From Carya illinoinensis (Eukaryota; Streptophyta; Magnoliopsida; Fagales; Juglandaceae), in the NCBI RefSeq assembly GCF_018687715.1, contig NC_056762.1, positions 42,874,520-42,938,519 on the forward strand: DNA of 64,000 nt, read 5' to 3'. The translations under genes and the position numbers were made by a program. Of this stretch, positions 21,553 to 36,143 are shown piece after piece. Below the pieces are notes generated by a model. The model was not told the origin of the DNA, ran no database searches, and saw only the letters and a program-made list of their open reading frames with translations. Numbering within the stretch: position 1 is the stretch's first letter; every line of letters begins with the position of its first letter.

Positions 21553-24013
21553 GCTGCAGCAACTGAAAAAGCTAGCTCTCTGCATGCATGGTTGTGCCCT
21601 TATATGTTAGTGCCAGACATGTTATCGGACTTCTAGTATGGTCATGATCCTATTATGTCACTTAACGGTGTAGTGTGTTCACCACTTGGGTGTGTTTCTC
21701 TTCTGGTGTGTTCTAGTTATCCGTGGTTGTGTGGTGATGATGGAACTACTCATGATGAGTACTTGTGTCTCTGTGTTTGATAACAATCACTCTTATAAAA
21801 AATCTGATGTCAAGTTGCGAATTTGTCTTTTGAATTATTAACACTCCGGCAGCAGCTAAGGAAATCGATGATTCGACATACGATTACATTAGTACTGCTT
21901 GTCGGGACTAACATAAAATTAGCTCTTATATATGTATGGGTTGGGCTGTGGCTGTGGCCGAAGTTTTGCTACTTCAAAAAATTGTTTTAAAAAAGGAAAG
22001 TGGTACAAACTTCGAATTCAGTTTGCCATGTTTGAGCCTTGGCAAGTAACACGTACAAAACCAGTAGCATTTTGCGAGCGGAATCGTCATGTCCAAATTT
22101 GTACGGTAGAACTCTATTTAATACCTACAGAATGTAGAGCTTTCGAACTCCTTGTTTTACACAGTTTTCGGGTACTTGTGGTTGGAGATGATGGACTTCC
22201 TCCACAGATCTGTAGCTTGAATGCTACGTACAGATGGCTTATCTCAATGTATCAATTTTTACAGGGCAAACTACTTGCTGAAGCATATATTCCTTGTGTT
22301 TTTTTTTAATTATTCTCTTTCTATTAAAAAACAAATTAAATAAAGATGGCAAGTAAAATCGACAAGTACAAATCAGTAAGATAAGAAAAATTAATGTTTA
22401 TATGTAGTTTGAAAATGATGATATAGATGGTGAAATGCCGCATTTCTTGTCTTATGTACCGTCGTGTTCTCAATGATATCTACATAAGATCATGAATGAC
22501 ATACGTTTAATATAACCTTTATTGGTAGTTAAATTTGCTCCTACTTTTATATTGATATCGATTGAGATTTGAGAAGTAGATGTCAAAAGTACTTTTATTG
22601 ATAAGATATATATATATATATATATATAAAAGATCGAACCACTATTATTCTTCTTCTTCTTCTTCTTCTCCTCCTCCTCCTCCTCGGGATCATCGGATCA
22701 TGCATATTTCTTAATGAATAACCAATGAAAGTGCCAAATGTCTCTTTTCTATTAATTTGCTTTAATCGCATGCTTCATCTTGGGCCATTCTTTCCAGGGA
22801 CAAAAAAGATTGTGCCATAAAAGTTGAATACTTTAGGAGAATATAGAGGCACCCAACATGGGACATAATGATCATGCTGGAAGACACCCCCAAGAGCATT
22901 ATTTAAGGTACTGCGCATGCCATCTTTGACCCCCTAATTTACCATATATATCTTTTTACATTTTCATCGAATTCTTGCAGGATTTCATGGGGAAGGTAGC
23001 TACCCAGCTAGCTAGCTGCCTTTTCATGTCGGTGAAATCAGAATACCCAATTAACACATGAACTCTGATATAATAATGATGATGATGATGATAATGTAAG
23101 ATAACTATCATGTGACGATGATTGGAGAACATAAAAAGTATGGGAAATTCATTAATTGTAACGAGTGCTAGCTAGCTGCAAGAAAGGAATTATAAAACTT
23201 GTGAAAAAATCTCTAGCTGCATTACATCATAATTAAAATGAATATTAACTAATGTGATGTAAATTCTAGACATGCAGACTGAAAAAACTTCAGATATTTT
23301 CTACATCACCTTAACATTAATCATGCCTATAATGTACAATATGGTACTTCGATCTATCAGGTTATATATGGTTCATAAACAAAAATTCATGCATAGATGA
23401 ACAAATTATATATATATATATATATGCATGTATGACTATTTATAATAAAAATAGATTCATTTTGACAGAAAATAATCATTTTTATTAGAAATAACTGACA
23501 TAAATAAATAGTTTTAATTTCTTGTAGTGGCAGTCCATAAACTAAGCCAATAACTAATGTGTCTCCAATGTTCGGCTGCATATATAATATATATGGATTA
23601 AAAGCTAGCCATAAGAGACCATGATCTTTTATAATTTAATTGTTATTGCATGCTGTAATTAATTAACGAGATCATGTTATTGAAATATTGAACCATATTA
23701 TTAATGTAAGTTATAGTCCTACGAAAGATTAATTAAACATGCATATAGGCTTTTTTTTTAAGGATCATTACCATATTGGAATGTTTCCTGCATGCTTTTT
23801 TACTGTGCGTATTTAATATATAATTTACTACTGTCACCAAACGCACCGACCCTTCCAACTAACATTCTACTCCTTTTTTTATCTTACCTTCTGGTCTTCA
23901 TCACCTGCACTGGGAATGTTTTTTCTATTTCTTTCCAGTATTTAAGCGCCTCCACTTCACCTATATCTGCCCCATTGCTTCTTCTTCTTAGTACAACTTC
24001 AGGTGTTCTAATT

Positions 24014-24014
<1 letters not shown>
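21553..24014. other. Spacer between eIF1 and the R3 MYB gene
   Basis: The first few hundred bases are probably eIF1 3' UTR. A 125-codon open frame at 21932-22309 has no recognisable family and I do not call it. Microsatellites: TA at about 22608-22628, CTT then CTC triplets at about 22653-22685, GAT at about 23077-23092 and TA at about 23408-23424. No other gene was seen. Confidence 0.5.

Positions 24015-24064
<50 letters not shown>
24015..24064. repeat. CT microsatellite in the 5' leader of the MYB gene, 25 units
   Basis: An uninterrupted CT run ends 11 bases before the start codon at 24076. On the opposite strand it is (GA)n, the type of site bound by plant BBR/BPC proteins. A regulatory effect is possible but not shown. 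Confidence 0.9.
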
Positions 24065-24067
<3 letters not shown>

Positions 24068-24075
24068 GGTAAAAT

Positions 24076-24498
24076 ATGGCTGACTTGGATCACAGTAGTT
24101 CTACTGAAACTGCTTTGGACTCCGAAGGTAATTATTACCCTCGCTTTCAATATCAATAATGTCCTTGCATGCCCCTTTCCATTTTTCTAAAGATAAAATC
24201 AAAAAAAAGTAATGTTAAGGCGAACATGCATGTGATGATCTGCTGTTGACCATCCATTTAGCTCCTTAATTTTTACCGTCATGTCTCTGGTGGAAACCAG
24301 AGAAGTTTTGCTTTTACCATTTTTTCTGCATGAAAGCTCTATAATTGATGGATGGCCATTAATTAAATTTTGATAATTTAATTAATGTTTATTTGCAGTA
24401 CTTGAGGAGGCAAAGAATAGCAATCACGATTCGAAGCTTCAATTCTCAGAAGATGAGGAGACGCTTGTTGTAATAATGTTTAATCTTGTTGGCGAGAG

Positions 24499-24572
<74 letters not shown>

Positions 24573-24702
24573 ACATGATCATTGTAATGATGCATGAGGT
24601 ACTTTAAACAGATGGTCTCTAATTGCTGGGAGAATCCCTGGAAGAACAGCCGAGGAAATTGAGAAATACTGGAATTCAAGATACTCCTCCAAAAGCGAAT
24701 GA
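24076..24702 (+). CDS. R3-type single-repeat MYB, CAPRICE/TRIPTYCHON/ETC-like
   Basis: Exons 24076-24127, 24399-24498 and 24612-24702 join to an 80-residue protein with no other domain. The single MYB repeat starts FSEDEETL and continues [31 protein letters not shown]. Intron positions match CPC-family genes. These small proteins lack an activation domain; they compete with R2R3 MYBs for GL3/EGL3-type bHLH partners and so repress trichome fate or pigment genes while promoting root hairs. The bHLH-contact signature [DE]Lx2[RK]x3Lx6Lx3R is only partly kept: the first acidic position is Thr and the Arg/Lys position is Ile (TLVVIMFNL), although both later Leu and the last Arg remain. Intron 2 (113 bp) is mostly a CT repeat. 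Confidence 0.93.
24502..24571. repeat. CT microsatellite filling intron 2 of the MYB gene, 35 units
   Basis: The 70-bp run starts three bases after the GT donor at 24499-24500 and makes up about 60 percent of the 113-bp intron. It puts a long pyrimidine tract at the 5' end of the intron, while the 3' acceptor (TTTAAACAG) has a weak tract. Confidence 0.95.
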
Positions 24703-25330
24703 AGCGTCTTTTAGAAAGAAAGACAAATTGTTGAATGGAATTTAGAAGTTTGGTGCTAGCTAGGCATATGCATGCATGAAACTTGTATATATGCATGTGA
24801 TGCTTATGATATTATCGTTGCATCTGCGACTCAATTAATGTGGTCATGTTTATCGCGTCTTATATATAAGGGTTATATTCTTGCATGCCTTCTTTTGAGG
24901 GTAGGAATAAGTGTATGCCCTAATATTATATATATATATATATATGCATGTAAATATTATCAACCTAATTTAAGAATGCTAGCTAGTGAAAGTTTTCCTG
25001 TATATTTACATGCCAACTACTATTAGTTTTTGTTTGGTCTGTTACATCATGTATAAATGAATGTGGATTTCCTAATTTGCTTGGATTAGAAAACAGATGT
25101 GGCCCATGCATCTATCTCAACAAAACAAACGAACACAAGTTTTTTTCTATAAAATGACATATATATATATATGCCAAAGAGGGAAAAACTTCCATATATT
25201 AATTATCATTCCAAACGGAATCAAATTAACAAGCGAAGCAGTACATGATGTACGATAACGCATCATGATGAGTAGGTTATGATCTTGACAAGTAAATGCT
25301 TAATTAATAACAAAACTAAAAGCTAGAGAG

Positions 25331-25377
<47 letters not shown>

Positions 25378-28300
25378 AGATGGGGAGAACAAAAAAGAAG
25401 GAAAAAATACTGTTTGTGCAAGTGATGATCTTTTGTAAATCGTTTGAAAAAAAATATATTAGAATTTGCTTAAAAATTACATTTTTTTTTAAGGCTTGCG
25501 AACATCTAAATTAAACTTGTATATGGCATTATTTAACTTGAAAATCAAAACTATCTAAAGATTCGTACGTACAGTAGGCTGACAAATGAAGGCAAGCAAA
25601 GCTATATATAATTATATGCATGCCTGGCAAAACTGAAACGCGCACGTTCTTTATTAATCCATGAACCCAAGCACCTGATCATCTAGCGGCCTGCCTGACA
25701 TGCAATATTGGACTACACAAGAGACTGACAGGCCAACATGCGCATGCATGCATGCAGGGCCACAGCCTGATCAGTAAGGATGATGGCCGGTATAGTCCAT
25801 TAGCAATAGCATGCACGCAGTACTGGTATATTGGTGCAGGCAGTAATTAACCTGATCTCAATTAATCATTCTAGCTGTGTTATGTGATTTATCAAAAGGA
25901 ATATGCCTTTTATCCCAAATTCTATTCCTAGATATTAATTATATATACATATGTTGATAAGTATCAGCCTGTCTTAGAATACTACACCTTGTAATGTCAC
26001 CTTTTCCGTGACATGATCATAGAGAGGACAGAGATCTTGATCAGAATCGGTATGCGGAACACTAACGCGTATATACCTACATTTTCTTCATTTTTTTTTT
26101 TTTTTGAAAAATTAGAGAAAATATATTAATTTTTTCATTGTTAGACCTACTACTGTTCAAGTCACCCAATGAATGTGATAACTAATTATGTATATATATA
26201 TTACATCTTTTTAATCACATTTATATGAAAGCTATCAAAAAAAAAATCAGAGGTTTTGTTTTCTTAAATGTTCTAATAAAAAGTTCACTTATGTTAGCAG
26301 GTTAACACCAATAATTTTAGGTTGAGTTTAGATCTTCTATTCAAGCTAACAATCGATCTCTCGCGTACGTGATTAGCATGAAAAATCTAATTTACTTGAG
26401 CTTTAGGTTATGTTTGGTTATTGAATCAATCTTAAGTCATTTCAAATTAATTGTTGATAGAATTTATTATTTTTTAATTTTTTTATAAAAAAAATTAAAC
26501 TCATCTTAATTTATTTTATATATTTCAACGTAAAAAATTAAACTTGTCTCAATAAGATTTATAAAATATTACTATTTACAATTCAACTCAACTTACCTTA
26601 ACATTACAATACAACTTTAATTTTAAAAATTATTCGGATAGATTTGGATAGTGAAATGAGAATTTTTAATTTTAGATGAAAGTTTAAAATATTATTTTTT
26701 AATATTAATATTATTATTATTATAGAATTTTAAAAAATTGAATAGGATTTAAAAAAATTAAATTATTTATTATATTTTATATAAAATTTAAATATATATA
26801 TATATATAAAGACGATATTTTCCACTTGCCAAATCTGCAATTATTGATCCAATCATTTTCATGCATGAATAGGCAATCCAATCACATTTGTCAAATCAAA
26901 ATGAATTTATTTTTCCATGAATAGATACGCAATTATTATTTTATTCTAGTGGCCTACGTAGATGATTATGACTAAAAGATTGATGTAAACTCCAATTCAT
27001 AAAGGTATTTAAGTTCAAATTTTACGTTATTGTATTAAAGTACTATTTTAATAAGATGAATTTTTATAAATATGAAAAGAAAAGTTTGATATATTTCTTA
27101 AATTAAGGGTAATATTAATTATTTTTTTTAATTTATATATTTATACTCATTTTTCTCTTGTTAATAAATATTATTTAGTTTCAAGTTTTACAAGTGATTT
27201 TGATTTAGGCAAAATATTTTGTAGGATTTTTGTTTATTTATATATTTATTTCTCATATAATAATTTAGACTTTTTTTATTTTTTAAAAAAAATCATCATT
27301 ATTTCTAATTTTACAACTATTTAAGTCTAACTTGTGGACTTCATAAAATAATTTCAAATTTTACTATTAATCAATATTATTCAAAATTTTCTTTGTATTT
27401 TGATGAATGATCTTTTGTCTTCTCTATATTGATCATCTAATGAAACTAACTGTCAAAATTAATCTAAATTCTCTCAGGTATAAGTTGGTATAAGAGCTTG
27501 AAGAAATGTGGGGATACGAGCTATAAATATGAAATTCTTAATATTTTAAAAAGTTTTCTTCATTTTTATTTCTAAATATCATTTAAATAAAAACTAATTT
27601 TTAATTTTTTAATTTTTACATTTGATTATTACCTAATTATTATTTAAACGTAAAAATCAATAAAATTTTTATAAAATTTAAAATTTAAATTATATTATAT
27701 TTAAATAATTTATTAACTTTATAATATTTTTATTCAATTTTTTTTTTCTAAAATCTAATAATAGATCTTAATTTAAACTATTTTGTTATTATTTACAAAA
27801 TTTTCAAATATTCTAAATATTCAAATCAACCTTAAAAGAGTGAAATAGGTTTATGGAATAAACTGTATAAAATTATTAATTAGGTATTTAATGTTAAAGT
27901 CTCAAATTATGACATAGACTTGAAGGATATCTTTTGCCCAAAATACGAATGCCAAAAGCTAATACAAGACAAAACTCACCAAATTGGTTACCAATGCATG
28001 CATGACTCCAATCCTTATCACTTCTCACGATCGACATGAATGGGCAGAGATGTTTGCTGGCCCCTCTCATTGCGCAGTCCACGACAAAAGATGTTTGCCA
28101 AAAGCTACCCATTGAAAACTGTAGCACTCTTGAAAAAGTAAAAAATACGAAATTTAAATAAAAAATTTCAATCTTTTTCAAAATTAAAACGAGTGCACGA
28201 CATAATTAAATTGAGTGTACGACATTTATTGACTCAGGTCATGTAGTATACTCTAAATAAAAAGTGCAGAGAGCATTGCTGATCATGGGTAGTTAGTTAC

Positions 28301-28500
28301 ACAGTCGCAGTGACGAATTGTGAAAAGCACCCTTCTCTCTCGGTCTCAGCCAATATGGACTGGACTTGACTGCACTGCTTCATGGATGCCACTTGTTTAT
28401 CTAAGCTGAACCATTCTACACCCTTCATATCCTATCTTCTTCCCACGTGTCGCCCTTTCTCTTTTCCCATATTTCCTTCTGCTGATCATCATCTTCTTCC
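24703..28500. other. AT-rich intergenic region with microsatellites and MITE remnants
   Basis: TA microsatellites lie at about 24928-24944, 25158-25170 and 25332-25374. The stretch 25560-26060 is less AT-rich but shows no gene. From 26400 to 27850 the sequence is highly AT-rich and includes MITE-like repeats listed separately. The open frame at 27894-28181 has no family match. Confidence 0.5.
26405..26815. repeat. AT-rich MITE-like repeats, two adjoining degenerate copies
   Basis: Words such as GGTTATGTTTGGTTATTGAATC, GGATAGTGAAATGAGAATTTT and TTTTTTAATATTAATATTATTATTATTATAGAATTTTAAAAAATTGAAT match a family seen again at 51230-51620, 52600-52860 and 63880-64000. Ends are not clean here. Assignment to a non-autonomous DNA element is by resemblance only. 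Confidence 0.45.
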
Positions 28501-28541
28501 TCCATAAATACAGTTCCACCCTCCTCTGCCTCCATATATAA
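28444..28541 (+). promoter_or_regulatory. THI1 core promoter: CACGTGTC box and TATA boxes
   Basis: CACGTGTC, a G-box/ABRE-like element, lies at 28444-28451. A CATAAATAC candidate lies at about 28503-28511 and a TATATAACC candidate at about 28535-28543, with the ATG at 28596. The first TATA candidate gives a more normal leader length. These are motif matches, not proven sites. Confidence 0.5.
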
Positions 28542-28565
28542 CCACACACACCCCCACAAAGCTAA

Positions 28566-31119
<2,554 letters not shown>

Positions 31120-32210
31120 ACCAAATTTGGTCTTGTTAATGAAATGAAAAAATGCTGGAAATAAATTATCCAGGCCGTTGACTGGAACTAATGTGTACGT
31201 ACTAGTGGCGGTGGCCGGATGGTTGATGTGGCTATATGTGTGTGTGTGTGTGTGTGGTAAACATTTGTGAAGAATGTGGGTGTCGATCTTCATGTATCTT
31301 TTCTTTTAATTGTTAGCTGTGACTATGTATATATATATATATATATATTATATGTGGGTGTGGTATGACGTTGCTGCAACTTGGAAGGTAGTGGGGATCA
31401 TTTGCCATGCATTTAGCTTTTGTTTTATATATTATAAAGTTGTAGGATCATTGCAATTAGAAGATGCCCGCCAACGTAGCAACTATATGCATGCAGGCTG
31501 CGCCGCTGCAGCATGCATGCGCGCAGCTAGCTTGTACAGTGGTCTGGAGAAATATAGGGTCTGTTTAATTGGCTCGACTGTCTGTCCTCCATCCCATCGA
31601 TCTTCACCACCGGCATCATGTGCTAAAACATTAATGTGAAGAATTGAACTTAAAATAAAAATAAATAAATAATTAAGCTTTGCTCGCATGGGAACAATTA
31701 ATAATCTTGGCATGCAATGCAAGAGGGAGAAAGCTGCATGCATGCCTGATCTGTGTTTAATTTAGACAACTGATCGATCATGATGATGATGTGGATGTTT
31801 AGTTAGTTAGCCATGATATATCTGAGGATGTTTTTCGTGAGTTTATAGTTTGATACAAATTAATTAAGCTGTCTCTTACAACGTACGCTGGCCTACCCCA
31901 AGAATTGAATTAAGCCAACCCTCAATTCTTCCGTTAATGCACTAATTATATATACATATACTGTCATGTCTGTAAACCCTCCGAGTCCCACGCTAAAACT
32001 AGCGGAAGATATTTCAGCTGACTCAGTCTCCTCACGTCTCTCCGTCTCTGTCTCTTTTATTTCTTGTAACCATTTCACCTCTTTCTAGGGTTTTCCTCAA
32101 ACTCTCTCCTCCTCCTGCCCTGCTCCTTCTCTTCTTCTTGCGGCGTCTTTACGCCCGACGCCGCAACTCCCTTTCTACGCAAAAATCCTCACAAAACTTA
32201 TAAGCAAGCA
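31120..32210. other. THI1 3' flank and COBRA-like gene promoter region
   Basis: TG repeats at about 31232-31256 and TA repeats at about 31327-31349 lie in the THI1 3' flank. Many GCATGC and TGCATGCA words are seen at 31480-31750. The CT-rich stretch 32030-32200 is probably the 5' UTR of the COBRA-like gene. There is no further gene. Confidence 0.5.
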
Positions 32211-34651
32211 ATGAGAACAAAATCATCAGGAATGAGATTTGCATGGCAACATGCATGGCCCTTTTCCGTGACATGTTTCATGCTATTTGTGTTGTTTTAT
32301 AGAGTTGAAGTTTGTCATGGACAAGACGACTACGGTGACCCAGTGCCAGCGGCTCCGCCTCCCGAGCAGGACAACTGCAATGGGATCTTCCTTTCGTACA
32401 CCTTCATTTCGCGCAAGAAGGAATTCCCGCACTTGAAAAACGCGAGCGCTCAGGCGTGGGCGTTTAAGTCCATAGCCACTATATTGAATGCCGGGGAGGA
32501 GGAGCTCCAGGCGTGGAAGATGTTCATAGGATTTCAGCACAAGGAGATACTGGTGTCTGCTAGCGGGGCCGTTCTGGTAGACTCGAGTGATTTCCCGGCG
32601 GCGGTCGGGAATGGGACGTACCTGGCTGGATATCCCATGGCAGACTTGAAGACCTCGATCGAAACGGCCGGGGATCTTGATCAGATTCAGGTGAAGGTCG
32701 ATATCATCGGAACGCAATTTGGGGTGAAACCGCCGGGAGTGCCGATGCCAAAGACAATTAAACTCGAAAATGATGGGTATAAATGTCCTGCACCGCGTCG
32801 TCGTGGTAAGTTTGTTCATTTCTAATTAAGTATCATATTTGGTGCATGCATAAGCTGGCCTAAAGATCAAATCGATCGATTTTTTTCCCTGTGATCAAAC
32901 TTTTGATGCAAACAAAAATTTAAAAAAAAAAAAAATCAATTGAGAGAAGGATAATTTGGTATTATGTAATCATATTAGATGTTTTCTTCACTTGGGTTCC
33001 AAAAAAAAAAATCATAGATGTTGATCTTCTGAAAAATTTCAGCAGAAATTTCATGGTTTCATCTTTCAACAATCCAATCAAAAGCGTTTTATTCGTTGTT
33101 GTTCTTCAATGGACTATATATATATGAATTGTTTTCAATATATTTCCCTTGAAGGTGGTGGACATTTTGGCAAGATTTGACTCATATATGAAGTTTTGGC
33201 AAAATTTGTTAATTTTGCATGCAGGGCCTAGCTCGATGCTAGTATGCTGTACAAAGGATCCAAAATACAAGGCCAAAAAACTAAAAAAGACGAAATTCTT
33301 GCCTCGTCAGGATGGTGATCTCTCCTTGACATACGACGTGCTCCAAGCCTATCCAAGCAACTATCTAGCCCAAGTGACCATCGATAACAATCACCCCTTA
33401 GGCCGTCTTGATCACTGGAACTTGACCTGGGAGTGGATGCGAGGAGAGTTCATTTCCACTATGAGAGGAGCCTACACTCACAAAAAGGACGGTACCGGCT
33501 GCATCTATGGCCCTGCCGGCGTTTACTATTCAGATCTCGACTTCTCTCAAGTCATGAACTGTGATAAAAAGCCCGTCATGACTGATCTCCCTCCCTATCT
33601 TGCAAATGATACCAAAGTTGGGAAGTTACCTTATTGCTGCAGAAATGGCACCATCTTGCCAAAAGTAATGGATGAGAACAAAGCAAGGTCTATTTTCCAA
33701 TTAGAAGTTTATAAGCTTCCTCCCGACTTGAACCGGACTGCTCTCTATCCACCCCAGAAATGGAGTATCGTCGGAGTTGTTAATCCTCACTATAAGTGTG
33801 GCCCTCCAATTAGGGTCGACCCAACAGAGTTTCCAGACCCAAGTGGCATTCAGGCTACGATTACTGCAATTGCAAGTTGGCAAGTGGTATGCAACATTAC
33901 ACGTCCAAAGGTTAAGCAAGCTCGATGTTGTGTCTCCTTTTCCGCATACTATAGTGCCAGTGTCATTCCTTGCAACACTTGCGCCTGCGGTTGTATGGAA
34001 TCAGACACTTGCAATCAGAATGCCCGCGCGATGCTGCTCCCTGCAGAGGCCCTCCTTGTGCCTTTTGCAAACAGAACGGAGAAAGCAAAAGCCTGGGCTA
34101 AAATCAAACACTATCCTATACCAAATCCATTACCTTGTCCCGATAACTGCGGCGTTAGCATCAATTGGAATATTGACACCGACTACAGGAGTGGATGGAC
34201 AGCTCGAGTTACACTCTTTAACTGGGACGACACCCCTTTTGAGGATTGGTATACTGCGATTCAAATGAAGAAGGCCTTTCCTGGTTTCGAAAAGGTCTAC
34301 TCCTTCAACGGCACCAGTCTGCCAGATATCAACAATACCATCTTCTTTCAAGGCTTAAAAGGTTTGAATTTCTTGATGGGAGAGACAAATGGGACTAAAA
34401 TGAATGAGCCAAGAGTGCCCGGAAAGCAGCAATCAGTGATATCATTCTCAAAGAAACACACGCCGGGTATAGATATCCAACGTGGTGATGGATTCCCATC
34501 AAGGGTGCTTTTCAATGGGGAAGAATGTGCGCTTCCCCTCGAATTTCCTCGGCCAGGAAATGCAGGGCATCAGTCTCGTGTTCATTTCCTGGCTGTAATA
34601 TTCATCACCGTCACCACTTTTTTACTGATGACAGATCGCTTCCATATATGA
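32211..34651 (+). CDS. COBRA-like protein, COBL7-group, GPI-anchored
   Basis: Two exons, 32211-32805 and 33225-34651, encode 673 residues. A hydrophobic signal (about residues 14-36, FSVTCFMLFVLFYR) is followed by the extra N-terminal domain of about 170 residues that marks the COBL7-COBL11 subgroup. The COBRA domain starts in exon 2; the hallmark CCVS lies at about residues 433-436 (RCCVSFSAYYS), followed by the Cys-rich CNTCACGC. Many N-glycosylation sites (NRT, NGT, NNT, NIT) are present. The C-terminus has a hydrophobic stretch (FLAVIFITVTTFLLM) fitting a GPI-attachment signal. COBRA proteins sit on the outer plasma membrane face and guide cellulose deposition; subgroup members act in tip growth and pollen. 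The single intron position is typical. No defects were seen. Confidence 0.95.
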
Positions 34652-36143
34652 TCGTTCCGGGTTTTTTCATTAACTCTTTCCACCTAGTTCGGAGATACGT
34701 ACGTCCTTGGCCGGGTGAGAATTTCCGTTTCTTGGAAACAGTTAAACACAAACAATAACCCCATGCAATTAATTGCTATGCATTTTCAGCATAACTGTTA
34801 ATGTGACGCAGCAGCATCAGAGGATGATCAGTAAGCATGCACTTGGGCAAATGGGAAATTATGAACGCCGCAACGTCTATGATTTCAATGCCTGTTGTAT
34901 CACCAGTTGGTTCCGAGTACTGCAGATGTTATGATAATCTGTATGGAATTATAAATTGAAAGCCGTAGTTATTATGTAAGTATGGATTCGCATGGTGTCT
35001 GACGGATATTTTCTTTTCTATTGTACAATGTCGATCGGGTTCATGTCTTTTTGTTTTCGAGTAAGTTTTATAAGAGGATCTGAAATTTTCCCAACTTTGT
35101 CTTAATTTCTAACGTGTTGGTTTTCAGTATTGATCTAGACCTTTTAATTCAATGCATGCAACTACGTACGTTTTAATTGTCAGAACCTTATTCCTTATCA
35201 GAACCTGTCGATCGACTGTGTATGCATGTCCTTGAAGGCATAATGATAATACCATCCCACCCTTCAGTCGACAGCTGGTGTTATATGTCGTTTGTAATTT
35301 GATTTCGAACTGACACATTAATCTGTAAAAAGTATTAATACATAGCTAGCACTCTCGTCTATTTTTTACCAATTTAAGATTGAATACATCCCTACTACTT
35401 TCTCGGAACCGGCCGATCGAAGTTAGCCGGCTGATCAAATCATCTTGTCCTAAATGTTCTATATATGAGAATGCAAGTCTGGTCTAGTTAAAATTAGATG
35501 ATTTGGCTTCGATCCATAATTTGTGAAGGTTCCATTTTCTCAATAAATTAGCAATACTAGATACAGTTATAAATTGTGTAAACGTCACACTCTTTTTAAA
35601 AAAGAGTAAAGTACATTATACTATTAAAAAATTAATTTTTTCATATAAATTTTATATTTATTTATTTTTTTCAAGAAGAATGCGTACTTACACATTACTT
35701 TATGACTGAAAATATCATTTCTTTTCTCAAAATTAATGTTCCCTTTAACTGCAACCACTCATGTTTAAAAGGATAGACTGCACCATAATTTCCCAGAAGA
35801 ACAAAAAGAGAGAAGATTGATTTTTATTGATATGAATCTGAATCGTGCATAAGCTTTCTTTTGTATTTTTGCAACCTGTTACAAACAACAGGCGCTTACA
35901 AAGTAGATTCGTATAAGAACTTTAAACAATTGTTTTGGATGTATAAATAATGAAAGATCATTCTAAGTTACAACAATCACTTTCAGTGGAAGATCTGCTG
36001 CTCAAGCCATTGTACAATTCTGTGAAGCCGAGAAAAATACACGTCAAACTACGCGATTGTCTCTTGCCAAATCAAACCATCAGGATGAAGGGAACACCCT
36101 TTTATTTCTAGATCGGCCGAAAAAGCATGTCCTTTCTCTACGG
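34652..36143. other. Intergenic region between convergent COBL7-like and RabGAP genes
   Basis: The first 300-400 bases are probably the COBL 3' UTR and the last 150 or more the RabGAP 3' UTR. An open continuation at 36049-36143 (minus) is out of the RabGAP reading frame after its stop. Nothing else was recognised. Confidence 0.5.

Noticed and set aside
21932..22309. 125-codon plus-strand frame downstream of eIF1
   Set aside because: No recognisable domain, no clear splice or promoter context, and composition like its flanks.
24446..24796. Minus-strand frame with long Arg-Glu repeats
   Set aside because: It is a read-through of the CT microsatellite in MYB intron 2. The same applies to the frames at 23792-24190 and 23884-24156.
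31120..31320. TPP riboswitch in the THI1 3' region
   Set aside because: No conserved CTGAGA-type element was found; in plants the riboswitch is in THIC, not THI1.
32283..32819. Open frame of 178 codons on the minus strand
   Set aside because: It is antisense to exon 1 of the COBRA-like gene, has no family resemblance and arises from GC-rich coding sequence.
36049..36143. Extension of the RabGAP C-terminus by an open stretch ending in TAG at 36049-36051
   Set aside because: Using the acceptor after TGCTGCAG, the exon phase gives a stop at 36144-36146 after KAKKT, the expected family ending. The longer frame is out of phase.
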